Assembly: GCA_031288955.1 (NCBI GenBank)
Contig: JAITQJ010000053.1
Location: forward strand, 1 to 5,904
Length of the DNA: 5,904 nt
Reading direction: 5' to 3'
Origin: Planctomycetaceae bacterium
Lineage (GTDB): Bacteria; Planctomycetota; Planctomycetia; Pirellulales; Thermoguttaceae
In this document: piece by piece, positions 1 to 5,896 of the stretch
How the letters are laid out: the number at the start of each line of letters is the position of its first letter
How positions within the stretch are numbered: the first letter of the stretch is position 1
The notes under the pieces: model-generated
The model's input: the letters and a program-made list of their open reading frames with translations, nothing else
Databases searched by the model: none
Told to the model about the DNA's origin: nothing
Program-made: the position numbers and the translations under genes

Positions 1-1392
1 GGTAGAATCGGCTTCACGTTAGTCGAACTTCTCGTCGTCATTGCCATCATCGGCATACTTGTTGCCCTACTCTTGCCTGCTGTGCAGGCTGCCCGCGAAG
101 CCGCAAGGCGAATGCAATGTACGAATAACCTCAAGCAACTCGGACTCGCCGTTCACAACTTTCACGATGCCCGAAACGGACTGCCGCCTGTCAGTATCCA
201 CGCTGCCAATGTCGGTGTCCTCTGCCTCCTCTATCCCTATATCGAACAGGGCGCACTCTACGATGTGCTGCACACTCCCCGCGGAACAACCGTCAGCAAT
301 ATCGGTACCGCCGTGTATGGCGGAGGCGGCACTTTGGCAGACGGAGGACACGGTTTAATGGCACTGCCCAACAACTGCGAAGCCGAAACCTGGTGGCTCT
401 TTCTGCCTGACGACATCAAAACGTCTTTCGGCAGTATTCCGGCATTTACCTGTCCTTCACGAGGCGGTCCCGGCTTCCTCGACCTGACACCGGCACTGTC
501 AATCTCCGGGGCTAATGCCGGCTCAAACTGCGGACCCATCTCCGCTTATATTGCCGTAGTGACAAAAAAATTGAGCGGCAGCGGAGGTACCTTCGTTATG
601 CCGGGCGGAGGGGCTGGACCGTCCAATGTTCCCTATACACGAAACGATTATTTCGCCAGATGGCAGGACTTTCTTGTCCCCGGTTGGAATGGACCGGCGA
701 CCGTCGGTTTTTTCGGTGCTGGCGTTACAACGTTGTACTCTCACGGTGTTGAGAGTTTTGACTCTCCGTTGCGAGCCTGCGAATTACTGTTCTTATCCTC
801 ATACAACAACAATCCTGTGAGTATTTCCGATGCTGCTGTAACCCCCTCTGGCTACACAAATAGGTTAGGTTCCGCCGGTCTTGCAACGCAGGGCTACGTG
901 TCCGGTTGGGCAGTTCGGGACAGTTTCGCCTATTGGGCGGACGGAGCATCGAACCAAATCGTTTTCGGGGAGAAAAACGTGCCGTCCTTCGCGTTGACCT
1001 CTTGCGATAACATCGGCGACCCGGAAAACTGCTACCGCTCCTGGCAGGGGACGTATGGTATGGGGGGCTGGCTATATAACAATGCGGCTGTAAGCCGCTT
1101 CGCAGGTACCGCCCGGTTGATTGGACCGGACACCGCCTTGGCATCGGGACCGACTGATAGCCGCGTTGTTTCCTCGGCACCGGCGACCCTTAGGGTTGCA
1201 GGTCATCCGGCTTATACGGAATTGTCTCTCACGAGCGGCGAGGACTACGGCTTTGGTTCCGCTCACACCGGCGGGCTTAACTGGCTCCTTGGCGACGGTT
1301 CCGTTCATTCGACGAGCAGCACCGTTAATATCCGCGATGTTCTGTATCCGCTTTGCTGTGCCTCTGACGGTGTAGCGGCGCAGTTGCCGTAG
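1..1392 (+). CDS. DUF1559 family prepilin-like protein, 5' partial
   Basis: The frame is open from base 1, so the real start lies upstream and 463 residues are visible. Window codons 4-9 read GFTLVE, the prepilin peptidase site: cleavage after G4, then F as +1 and E at +5. A hydrophobic stretch follows to about codon 27, ending in the AVQAAREAARRMQC and NNLKQLGLAVHNFHD segments typical of DUF1559 (PF07596, also called SBP_bac_10). The C-terminal family signature is also present: SAHTGG with H422, then the GDGSV motif with D432. The middle is Gly/Ser/Asn-rich, as expected of a surface or pseudopilin-like protein. The family occurs in many copies in planctomycetes and its function is unknown; cell-surface or type II secretion/pilus-like roles are inferred from the N-terminus only. 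A TTG at 73 and the ATG at 112 lie inside the conserved domain and are not real starts. No frameshift was seen. The small downstream lipoprotein is a usual companion. Confidence 0.93.
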   Translation, partial: GRIGFTLVELLVVIAIIGILVALLLPAVQAAREAARRMQCTNNLKQLGLAVHNFHDARNGLPPVSIHAANVGVLCLLYPYIEQGALYDVLHTPRGTTVSNIGTAVYGGGGTLADGGHGLMALPNNCEAETWWLFLPDDIKTSFGSIPAFTCPSRGGPGFLDLTPALSISGANAGSNCGPISAYIAVVTKKLSGSGGTFVMPGGGAGPSNVPYTRNDYFARWQDFLVPGWNGPATVGFFGAGVTTLYSHGVESFDSPLRACELLFLSSYNNNPVSISDAAVTPSGYTNRLGSAGLATQGYVSGWAVRDSFAYWADGASNQIVFGEKNVPSFALTSCDNIGDPENCYRSWQGTYGMGGWLYNNAAVSRFAGTARLIGPDTALASGPTDSRVVSSAPATLRVAGHPAYTELSLTSGEDYGFGSAHTGGLNWLLGDGSVHSTSSTVNIRDVLYPLCCASDGVAAQLP

Positions 1393-1399
1393 TTTTTTT
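1375..1399 (+). terminator. possible weak terminator overlapping the stop codon
   Basis: A short stem, CGGC (1376-1379) with GCCG (1386-1389) and a six-base loop, ends two bases before the TAG stop and is followed by seven T at 1393-1399. The T-run after a GC stem is terminator-like, but the stem is only four Watson-Crick pairs plus a G-T wobble. It may act as a partial terminator between the DUF1559 gene and the lipoprotein gene, or may be chance. Confidence 0.25.
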
Positions 1400-1404
1400 C
1401 AAAC

Positions 1405-1487
1405 TGAAAATTGACAATGGAAAATGGAAAATTATTTTTCGTTGTCAATTTTTCATCATTCATTATTCATTTTTCATTCAACTAACG
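1405..1487. repeat. A/T-rich inverted-repeat element filling the spacer
   Basis: The left arm TGAAAATTGACAA (1405-1417) pairs with TTGTCAATTTTTCA (1442-1455) with one bulged base. Between them the word GGAAAAT is nearly tandem (1419-1425 and 1426-1432). To the right runs a string of ATTCAT words up to about 1480. The 20-base stretch 1452-1471 is found again, base for base, at 2086-2105. The element occupies almost the whole spacer and stops about seven bases before the lipoprotein start codon, so it lies in that gene's leader and leaves no visible Shine-Dalgarno sequence. Near-tandem short-word repeats of this kind are familiar intergenic elements in planctomycetes and some cyanobacteria (recalled, not checked). 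Confidence 0.7.
1411..1438 (+). promoter_or_regulatory. possible promoter inside the repeat
   Basis: TTGACA at 1411-1416, a 16-base spacer and TATTTT at 1433-1438 form a plausible sigma-70-like promoter about 50 bases before the lipoprotein start. The -35 box lies in the left arm of the inverted repeat. In such A/T-rich sequence a match of this quality can arise by chance. Confidence 0.25.
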
Positions 1488-1919
1488 ATGAAACATTTTA
1501 TTGCAATTACACTGTTATTGCTCGCTGCCGGTTGTTCGGGCGGGATTAAGATTTCGGGAACGGTTACGTACGAAGAGGACGGTTCGCCGGTGAAGTCGGG
1601 GACTGTTACTTTCAGCGGTACGCAGGGAAATTTTACCGGCGTTATCACGAACGGCAAATATGCGACGGGCAATGTCAGGTCTGTCGGCGGCATACCGGAA
1701 GGCAGTTATAAGGTATTTTTCAGCGGCATTGCGGATGCGGAATATACCAAGGTTGACAAAGGCGGTGTGATGGACTGGGAGACGAAAGTTACCTACCTGA
1801 TAACGCCGGAATACACCTCGGCGGCGACAACGCCGATTTCGTTTGACGTTGTCAAAGGCGGAGCGAAGACGTTCGATATTAAGGTGAGAAAACCGCCGGA
1901 TGCAGCGGCAGCGAAGTAA
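1488..1919 (+). CDS. small lipoprotein, transthyretin/carboxypeptidase-regulatory-like
   Basis: The product has 143 residues. Residues 1-15 form a short lipoprotein signal (K2, a hydrophobic core, then LLAAG) with the lipidated cysteine at C16, so the mature protein should be membrane-anchored outside the cytoplasm. The rest is one small beta-rich domain: a GTVTYEEDGSPVKSGTVTF stretch at 24-42, a NGKY turn at 55-58, IPEGSYKVFF at 69-78, and a C-terminal block around LITPEYTSAATTPISFDV (104-121). This order matches the small planctomycete lipoproteins annotated as carboxypeptidase regulatory-like or transthyretin-like, which often sit next to DUF1559 genes. The biochemical role is unknown; a structural or binding role at the envelope is inferred. 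The ATG at 1488 is chosen because it gives the complete signal peptide, although no Shine-Dalgarno sequence precedes it. The DUF1559 gene ends 95 bases upstream, so co-transcription is possible. Confidence 0.85.
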   Translation: MKHFIAITLLLLAAGCSGGIKISGTVTYEEDGSPVKSGTVTFSGTQGNFTGVITNGKYATGNVRSVGGIPEGSYKVFFSGIADAEYTKVDKGGVMDWETKVTYLITPEYTSAATTPISFDVVKGGAKTFDIKVRKPPDAAAAK

Positions 1920-1938
1920 ATCGGGGGATAACATCATC

Positions 1939-1965
1939 GGAGGGCGTACGCCCTCCCCCGCTTTT
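1939..1965 (+). terminator. GC-rich hairpin terminator after the lipoprotein gene
   Basis: Bases 1939-1956 are a perfect 18-base palindrome: stem GGAGGGC, loop GTAC, stem GCCCTCC. It starts 20 bases after the TAA stop. The run CCCGCTTTT follows, and a longer T-run lies at 1975-1980. Position and structure fit an intrinsic terminator, though the nearest T-tract is short. It could equally be a dispersed palindromic repeat. Confidence 0.5.
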
Positions 1966-1975
1966 GTGCTATCGT

Positions 1976-2190
1976 TTTTTTCAACCACGAAAAGGGATAA
2001 ATAATGAACAGTTAAGAATGAATGATGAATAATGAGAGAAAACGGATACCTCAATGGTATTAACGTGTGTCCCCATTATTCATTGTTCATCATTCATTAT
2101 TCATTATTCATCAAGCACGAAGGACACGAAAAAGATATTAAAAAAAGAATTCTTTCGTGCTTTTTGTGTCTTTCGCGGTCAAAAATTATC
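1976..2190. repeat. nested inverted-repeat (MITE-like) intergenic element
   Basis: This covers most of a gene-free stretch of about 340 bp (1920-2262). Outer ends: ACCACGAAAAG near 1984-1994 is matched in reverse by the CTTTCGCGGT segment at 2170-2179. Inner arms: 2017-2036 and 2079-2098 are complementary at 18 of 20 positions and are made of AATGA/TCATT words. Close to their centre is a mini-hairpin, ATACC (2046-2050) with GGTAT (2056-2060). A further arm of the ACGAAGGACACGAA family (2114-2134) can fold back, with a bulge, on 2150-2177. There is no transposase gene and no clear target-site duplication. An open frame across it (2032-2238) is translated repeat and is not called. It resembles dispersed short-word repeats known between genes in several phyla; mobility is unproven. 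Confidence 0.65.
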
Positions 2191-2199
2191 AGGGGGGAA

Positions 2200-2228
2200 T
2201 TGACAGATGCCTTTGTAAAGTGTAAAGT
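2200..2228 (+). promoter_or_regulatory. sigma-70-like promoter for the corrinoid/MTHFR operon
   Basis: A perfect TTGACA at 2200-2205, a 17-base spacer and TAAAGT at 2223-2228 (four of six matches to TATAAT) lie just outside the repeat element. Transcription would start near 2235, giving a leader of about 30 bases before the corrinoid start. That is too short for a cobalamin or SAM riboswitch. Confidence 0.5.
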
Positions 2229-2245
2229 TAACGCTTGACGAACAA

Positions 2246-2259
2246 AACCCGCTGGGGTT
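2246..2259 (+). promoter_or_regulatory. Shine-Dalgarno-like GGGG inside a small hairpin
   Basis: GGGG at 2254-2257 is the only Shine-Dalgarno-like sequence before the corrinoid gene, five bases before the ATG at 2263. AACCC (2246-2250) can pair with GGGTT (2255-2259) across a GCTG loop, which would partly hide it. The stem is only five pairs, so any effect on translation is speculative. Confidence 0.3.
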
Positions 2260-2262
2260 GTG

Positions 2263-2928
2263 ATGACACCTTATTCTTTTACTCCTGCTATGTCCGGTTC
2301 TGAAGATATTGCTGAAAAACTGAAAAATGCCCTCGCACAGTGCGATGAAACTGATACGATGGCAGCCGTAGAACAACTTCTCGCCGGCGGAATGACTGCC
2401 GATAAAGTCGTTGCCGTTTGTAACCAAGGTATGGGACTTCTCGGCGAACGTTTCGACAGCGGCGAAGCCTTTGTGCCGGACTTGATGTTCGGCGGTGCCA
2501 TTATGAAAAAAGCAATGGCGAAACTCGAACCGCTGCTGCCGAAAGATGCCGCCGCCAGTGCCGGTAAAACGCTCGTCATCGGTACCGTACAGCACGACGT
2601 TCACGACATCGGCAAAGATATTACCGCAATGGTGTTTCGCGGCAACGGCTTCAACGTCATTGATTTGGGTGTCAACGTGAAACCGGAGGCTTTTGTTGAA
2701 GCAATTAAAAAACATTCGCCGGAATTCGTCGGTATGAGCGTTTTGCTGACAACGTGTTACCGGTCTGTAACAGAAACGATGGACTTGATTCGCGCCTCCG
2801 GTTTGCGGGACAAAGTCAAGATTTGCATCGGCGGAGCCGCCGCCAGCGCATTAGTTGCCGAAAAAAGCGGTATCGACTTTTACGGCGAAACTGCCGTTGA
2901 CGGAGTGAATTGGAGTAAAGCAAACTAA
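2263..2928 (+). CDS. corrinoid (B12-binding) methyl-carrier protein
   Basis: The product is a cytoplasmic protein of 221 residues, the usual length of free-standing corrinoid proteins (MtaC/MtbC/MttC-like). These carry a methyl group on cobalt between a substrate methyltransferase and an acceptor methyltransferase. Residues about 12-95 are the helical cap (B12-binding-2), with the typical FVPDLMFGGAIMKKAM segment at 70-85. From about 102 comes the Rossmann-like B12 domain: DVHDIG at 112-117 is the DxHxxG motif, with H114 the expected lower cobalt ligand. S159 and L161 form the SxL motif, and G190-G191 the glycine pair that closes the site. All key residues are present. GTG at 2260 is an alternative start, and ATG at 2290 would remove only a poorly conserved tail. 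The MTHFR gene begins ten bases after the stop, so the two form an operon. No partner methyltransferase is in the window, so the methyl donor is unknown. Confidence 0.92.
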   Translation: MTPYSFTPAMSGSEDIAEKLKNALAQCDETDTMAAVEQLLAGGMTADKVVAVCNQGMGLLGERFDSGEAFVPDLMFGGAIMKKAMAKLEPLLPKDAAASAGKTLVIGTVQHDVHDIGKDITAMVFRGNGFNVIDLGVNVKPEAFVEAIKKHSPEFVGMSVLLTTCYRSVTETMDLIRASGLRDKVKICIGGAAASALVAEKSGIDFYGETAVDGVNWSKAN

Positions 2929-2938
2929 CTGCCGTCTG

Positions 2939-4462
2939 ATGAAATTAACGTTCAGCGAAGCATTGCAGCAGTCAACGCCGGCTTTTCCTGTTGGTGTTGA
3001 AGTTGTTACAACACGGGGCATTGATGCGGGACAAATGTGCCGCTTCGCACAGGATTTGCTCCGGGACGACCGGATTGGCTGGATTTCCGTTACCGATAAT
3101 CCGGGCGGTAATCCGATGCTGCCGCCCGATTATCTTGCCGGTCAACTTGCGGACTCTGCAAAAAATACCGTCGTGCATTTGACGTGCAAAGACAATAACC
3201 GCCTCGCTTTGGAATCGCAACTTTGGCGTTATGCGGCGGAAGGTTTTTGTAACATTTTAGCCTTGTCCGGCGATTTACCGGCAGCAGGCTATCCGAAATG
3301 CGGAGCAAGCGTCTTTGACTTTGATTCCGCTGCGCTGTTGGCGATGATGCGGGATATGAATGCCGGTCTCAAAGTGCCGGGCAGACGGGGCAATATCGAA
3401 ACGCTGCCGGAAACTTCGTTCTTTGCCGGATGTACCGTATCGCCGTTTAAGAAAAACGAAAACGAACTTGTACCGCAATACGCTAAACTGCTCAAAAAAG
3501 TTCGTGCCGGTGCCGGCTGGGTTATTCCGCAACTCGGTTACGATATGCGGAAGTTTGCCGAAATCAAGCGGCTGCTGCAATTAAACAACGTCAACATTCC
3601 GCTTATCGGCAACGTTTATGTGCTGACAAAAACGGCTGCCAAAATGTTCAACAGCGGACGATTGGCAGGCTGCGTTGTAAGCGGTTCGCTGCTGGCGGAA
3701 ATCGAAAAATATGCTGCCGGTGCGGATAAAGGTAAAACGTTTTTTCAGGAGTTGGCGGCAAAGCAACTGGCGGTCTTTCAGGGACTTGGCTTTTCGGCAG
3801 GCTATCTCGGCGGCGTTGCTAAACCCGAAGACGTTTTTGCTATCATTGAAAAGTTGAAACAATTCGCTGCCGATGATTGGAAAATGTTTTATAAGGAAAT
3901 ACGGTATCCGCAACAAGATGAGTTTTATTATTACGATGAAAACGTTTTAACGGCAGCGCAGCCCGTCCCAACGCTTCGGAAACGTACCCGCAATGTCAAT
4001 CTGTTCTATCGGTTTTCCCGATGTGTTCACGCTTTGGCGTTCAATCGGGGACATCAGTTGTATCCGCTGATGAAACGGATTTTTGCGTTTTGGGAGCAAA
4101 AGCATTGTGTCTGCAAGACGTGTATGAAAACGGTGCATCGCATTGAGGAAATGTCGAAACATATCTTGTACGGCTGTAAGGACTGCGGCGACTGTGCCTT
4201 GCCGGATACGGCATATCTTTGTCCGATGTCGCAGTGCAGTAAAAATATGCGTAACGGACCGTGCGGCGGTTCACTCCATAGCCGCTGCGAGGCGGACGAC
4301 AAAGACTGCATTTGGACAATCGCTTATGACCGCTTAAAGTATTTCGGCGATTGGGAGGCGTTTTGTAACACCGATGTTTCGTGTGCCGATGCAGCACTGC
4401 AAGGCACAAGTTCCTGGGCAAACTTGTACGCCGACAGAGACCATAGTGCCGTTAAAAAATAG
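2939..4462 (+). CDS. methylenetetrahydrofolate reductase with MetV-like Cys-rich C-terminal domain
   Basis: The product has 507 residues, against about 300 for bacterial MetF, because two domains are joined. Residues about 15-310 are a MetF-like TIM barrel that reduces 5,10-methylene-THF to 5-methyl-THF or runs in reverse. E21 (in VEVVTTRG), HLTCKD at 80-85, LSGDLP at 109-114 with D112, and Q198 in PQLGYD align with E. coli MetF E28, D120 and Q183. Residues about 350-490 match the MTHFR_C type (PF12225, MetV-like): C390, C392 and C395, then C413, C416 and C419, C428, C433, and RNGPCGGS (438-445) with C442 and C450. These cysteines are probable metal ligands (zinc or Fe-S). In acetogens MetV is a separate partner of MetF. 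The usual PP after the folate glutamate is TT here. No clear Shine-Dalgarno sequence precedes ATG 2939; coupling to the corrinoid gene is likely. The electron donor is unknown. Confidence 0.9.
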   Translation: MKLTFSEALQQSTPAFPVGVEVVTTRGIDAGQMCRFAQDLLRDDRIGWISVTDNPGGNPMLPPDYLAGQLADSAKNTVVHLTCKDNNRLALESQLWRYAAEGFCNILALSGDLPAAGYPKCGASVFDFDSAALLAMMRDMNAGLKVPGRRGNIETLPETSFFAGCTVSPFKKNENELVPQYAKLLKKVRAGAGWVIPQLGYDMRKFAEIKRLLQLNNVNIPLIGNVYVLTKTAAKMFNSGRLAGCVVSGSLLAEIEKYAAGADKGKTFFQELAAKQLAVFQGLGFSAGYLGGVAKPEDVFAIIEKLKQFAADDWKMFYKEIRYPQQDEFYYYDENVLTAAQPVPTLRKRTRNVNLFYRFSRCVHALAFNRGHQLYPLMKRIFAFWEQKHCVCKTCMKTVHRIEEMSKHILYGCKDCGDCALPDTAYLCPMSQCSKNMRNGPCGGSLHSRCEADDKDCIWTIAYDRLKYFGDWEAFCNTDVSCADAALQGTSSWANLYADRDHSAVKK

Positions 4463-4464
4463 CG

Positions 4465-4526
4465 GCAAGTGGCTTGTGGTGAGTAAATACCGGAGCGAAA
4501 CTCAACACTCGCCACTAACCACTCGT
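4465..4526. terminator. imperfect hairpin repeat between convergent genes
   Basis: Arms 4465-4484 and 4507-4526 are complementary at 15 of 20 positions plus one G-T pair, around a 22-base loop. They consist of near-tandem words of the GTGG/GAGT type. The left arm starts three bases after the MTHFR stop. A T-rich run follows at 4540-4553, and a second small hairpin, TTTGTTT (4544-4550) with AAACAAA (4557-4563), lies before the end of the opposing gene. Place and shape suggest a terminator serving both convergent genes. It also belongs to a short-word repeat type different from those in the other two spacers. Confidence 0.5.
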
Positions 4527-4582
4527 CACTAAATAATCGTTTGTTTGTTTTTTGCGAAACAAATTCATACCGGATTTGGCAA

Positions 4583-5746
4583 TCACCGTTTCGTTCTGTT
4601 GCGCCATTTGAGAAAGTACCAAACCAGCAGGAGAACAAAAAAGGCGCAGACTGAAATTTGACCGAACGTCTCGTTCGGCTTCTTTTTTGTTTCCTCTGTC
4701 GGCAAGTCGGGATTCCAAATCGGACAGCGTCCAATCAGCAGCGGTGCGTAATGCTGACCGCCGGCAGTATCGTAAATCCAAAGTTTATACGGCACAGCGG
4801 CAACCGCCATATTGACCGCAAAGTCCGAAGCGTCGCCCGTCGTCATTCTTTCCGGCAGCGAACTGACGCAAACAACAACGGGATTGCCCTGCGACTCGTC
4901 TGTGAAAAGATAGATTTGATAATACTTTTCGAGACCCAAAACCGCCCGGACGTTTTCGTCTGTGATTTTTGTTTCAATAATTCGTTTTGCTGTTCCGAAG
5001 AGCAGTACCGGTGTTCCCCGCACCGCCGCCGGATTGTTAAATAAATCGGTCTGCGGTATTTTATTGCTGCGTGCTTCCCGCTCCAATGTTCCCGGCAATG
5101 TTTTCGCAAGGCATTGCAGCAGTCCGTAGAACGGTTCGTTGTCGTTTTCGGTTAACTTGAAAGCGGTGCGTTTTGTTTCATCATCGAGAGCGTCAATTTC
5201 TGTAACACGTTTGACGGGAACTTTATCGAAAGAACCAACATCGAAGTTCAGATTGCCGAGAAACGTGTTGGGATACCAGCGGATTGCCGGTGTTATGAAA
5301 ACGGCTTTATTGTTTTTTCGTAACAGTAATCCGGTGAACCGGCAGCGTTCGGACATTGTTTTGTCCATCTGCCAAGCCGCCGGCACGGACGGCGTGATGA
5401 CTTCGGCTTCGCTGCCGTCCTGCAATTTGACTTTACAGCGAAAGGCGTTAGGTTTTCCGGCAAACGGAGCAGCGTGAATGACGGCGGCATTGGTTTGATA
5501 CAGATTACCGGCAGCGGCGGTATCCTTTTGGTAGTCCGTTTGATTTTCGGCAATAAAGCGTTTCGGCACCGTTTTCTCTAATTGGTGCATCAAGGCGATA
5601 GCGGCATCGGCTTGTGTTTCGAGCGGAACGGCAGTATCCGTTAGTGATTGCCAATCGGCATCATTGTTTTGCAAAAGCGTTTTTGCCAGTGTATTCTCCG
5701 AAACATCGGCGGCAAAGACGGCAAGGAAAAATAAAATAACGAACAT
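4583..5746 (-). CDS. secreted protein with C-terminal membrane anchor, unknown function
   Basis: The product has 387 residues. An in-frame TAA lies directly before ATG 5746, so the start is firm, although no Shine-Dalgarno sequence is visible. Residues 1-13 (MFVILFFLAVFAA) look like a short signal peptide lacking the usual positive n-region. Residues 363-380 form one transmembrane helix followed by a basic tail (KWRNRTKR), so the bulk should lie outside the cytoplasm, anchored at its C-terminus. Two segments look duplicated: about 101-160 and about 277-347. Each starts with beta strands around an acidic turn, passes a VP or LP, and ends in a hydrophobic strand leading to a Trp-Pro or Trp-Asn-Pro motif (IRWYP at 155-159, CPIWNP at 341-346). 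I recognise no catalytic motif; small OB-like beta domains are a guess. It resembles conserved planctomycete hypothetical membrane proteins. It stands alone, convergent with the MTHFR operon. Confidence 0.8.
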   Translation of the reverse strand: MFVILFFLAVFAADVSENTLAKTLLQNNDADWQSLTDTAVPLETQADAAIALMHQLEKTVPKRFIAENQTDYQKDTAAAGNLYQTNAAVIHAAPFAGKPNAFRCKVKLQDGSEAEVITPSVPAAWQMDKTMSERCRFTGLLLRKNNKAVFITPAIRWYPNTFLGNLNFDVGSFDKVPVKRVTEIDALDDETKRTAFKLTENDNEPFYGLLQCLAKTLPGTLEREARSNKIPQTDLFNNPAAVRGTPVLLFGTAKRIIETKITDENVRAVLGLEKYYQIYLFTDESQGNPVVVCVSSLPERMTTGDASDFAVNMAVAAVPYKLWIYDTAGGQHYAPLLIGRCPIWNPDLPTEETKKKPNETFGQISVCAFFVLLLVWYFLKWRNRTKR

Positions 5747-5760
5747 TTATGACGTTTATT

Positions 5761-5780
5761 TTGTGTAACGTATTTCACAA
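5761..5780. promoter_or_regulatory. imperfect palindrome upstream of the membrane-protein gene
   Basis: TTGTG (5761-5765) and CACAA (5776-5780) are inverted arms ten bases apart, 15 to 34 bases upstream of the minus-strand start codon. The place suits an operator. The half-sites resemble CRP-family sites, but the spacing is ten bases between TGTG and CACA instead of eight. No convincing -35/-10 pair was found on the minus strand here. Confidence 0.2.
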
Positions 5781-5878
5781 ATTGGCACTGTACGGCAGAC
5801 GAAGACCGGTATATTCACCTTCTATCAAACGTTATAACAGCAGAACACTTTTTTAGAAAGAGGGGCGTTTCGTCTTAT

Positions 5879-5896
5879 CGCCGTCTTACGACGGCG
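5879..5896. repeat. GC-rich hairpin at the window edge
   Basis: CGCCGTC (5879-5885), loop TTAC, GACGGCG (5890-5896) form a perfect seven-pair stem. Neither strand shows a good T-tract after it, so it is not clearly a terminator. It may be a dispersed palindromic repeat or part of a neighbouring gene's terminator beyond the window. The rest of 5781-5904 shows no gene that I can support. Confidence 0.4.

Noticed and set aside
725..1180. A 151-codon minus-strand open frame inside the DUF1559 gene
   Set aside because: It is arginine- and proline-rich antisense translation of a well-conserved gene, with no domain or start signal.
1515..2054. A 179-codon minus-strand open frame over the lipoprotein gene and spacer
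   Set aside because: It is antisense to the lipoprotein gene, and its N-terminus is translated repeat sequence.
1452..2105. Possible CRISPR array from repeated ATTCAT words
   Set aside because: The repeats are short, nearly tandem and of varying period, with no unique spacers of constant length and no cas gene.
2032..2238. A 68-codon open frame in the spacer before the corrinoid gene
   Set aside because: It is a translation of the short-word repeats (HYSLFIIHYSLFI type sequence), runs through the proposed promoter, and has no recognisable domain.
4511..4530. GCCACT resembling a cobalamin-riboswitch B12 box
   Set aside because: It lies in a repeat after the MTHFR gene and between convergent genes, lacks the other riboswitch elements, and is not upstream of any gene here.
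5761..5780. CRP/FNR-family binding site
   Set aside because: The half-sites look right but are separated by ten bases between TGTG and CACA instead of eight; kept only as a low-confidence palindrome.
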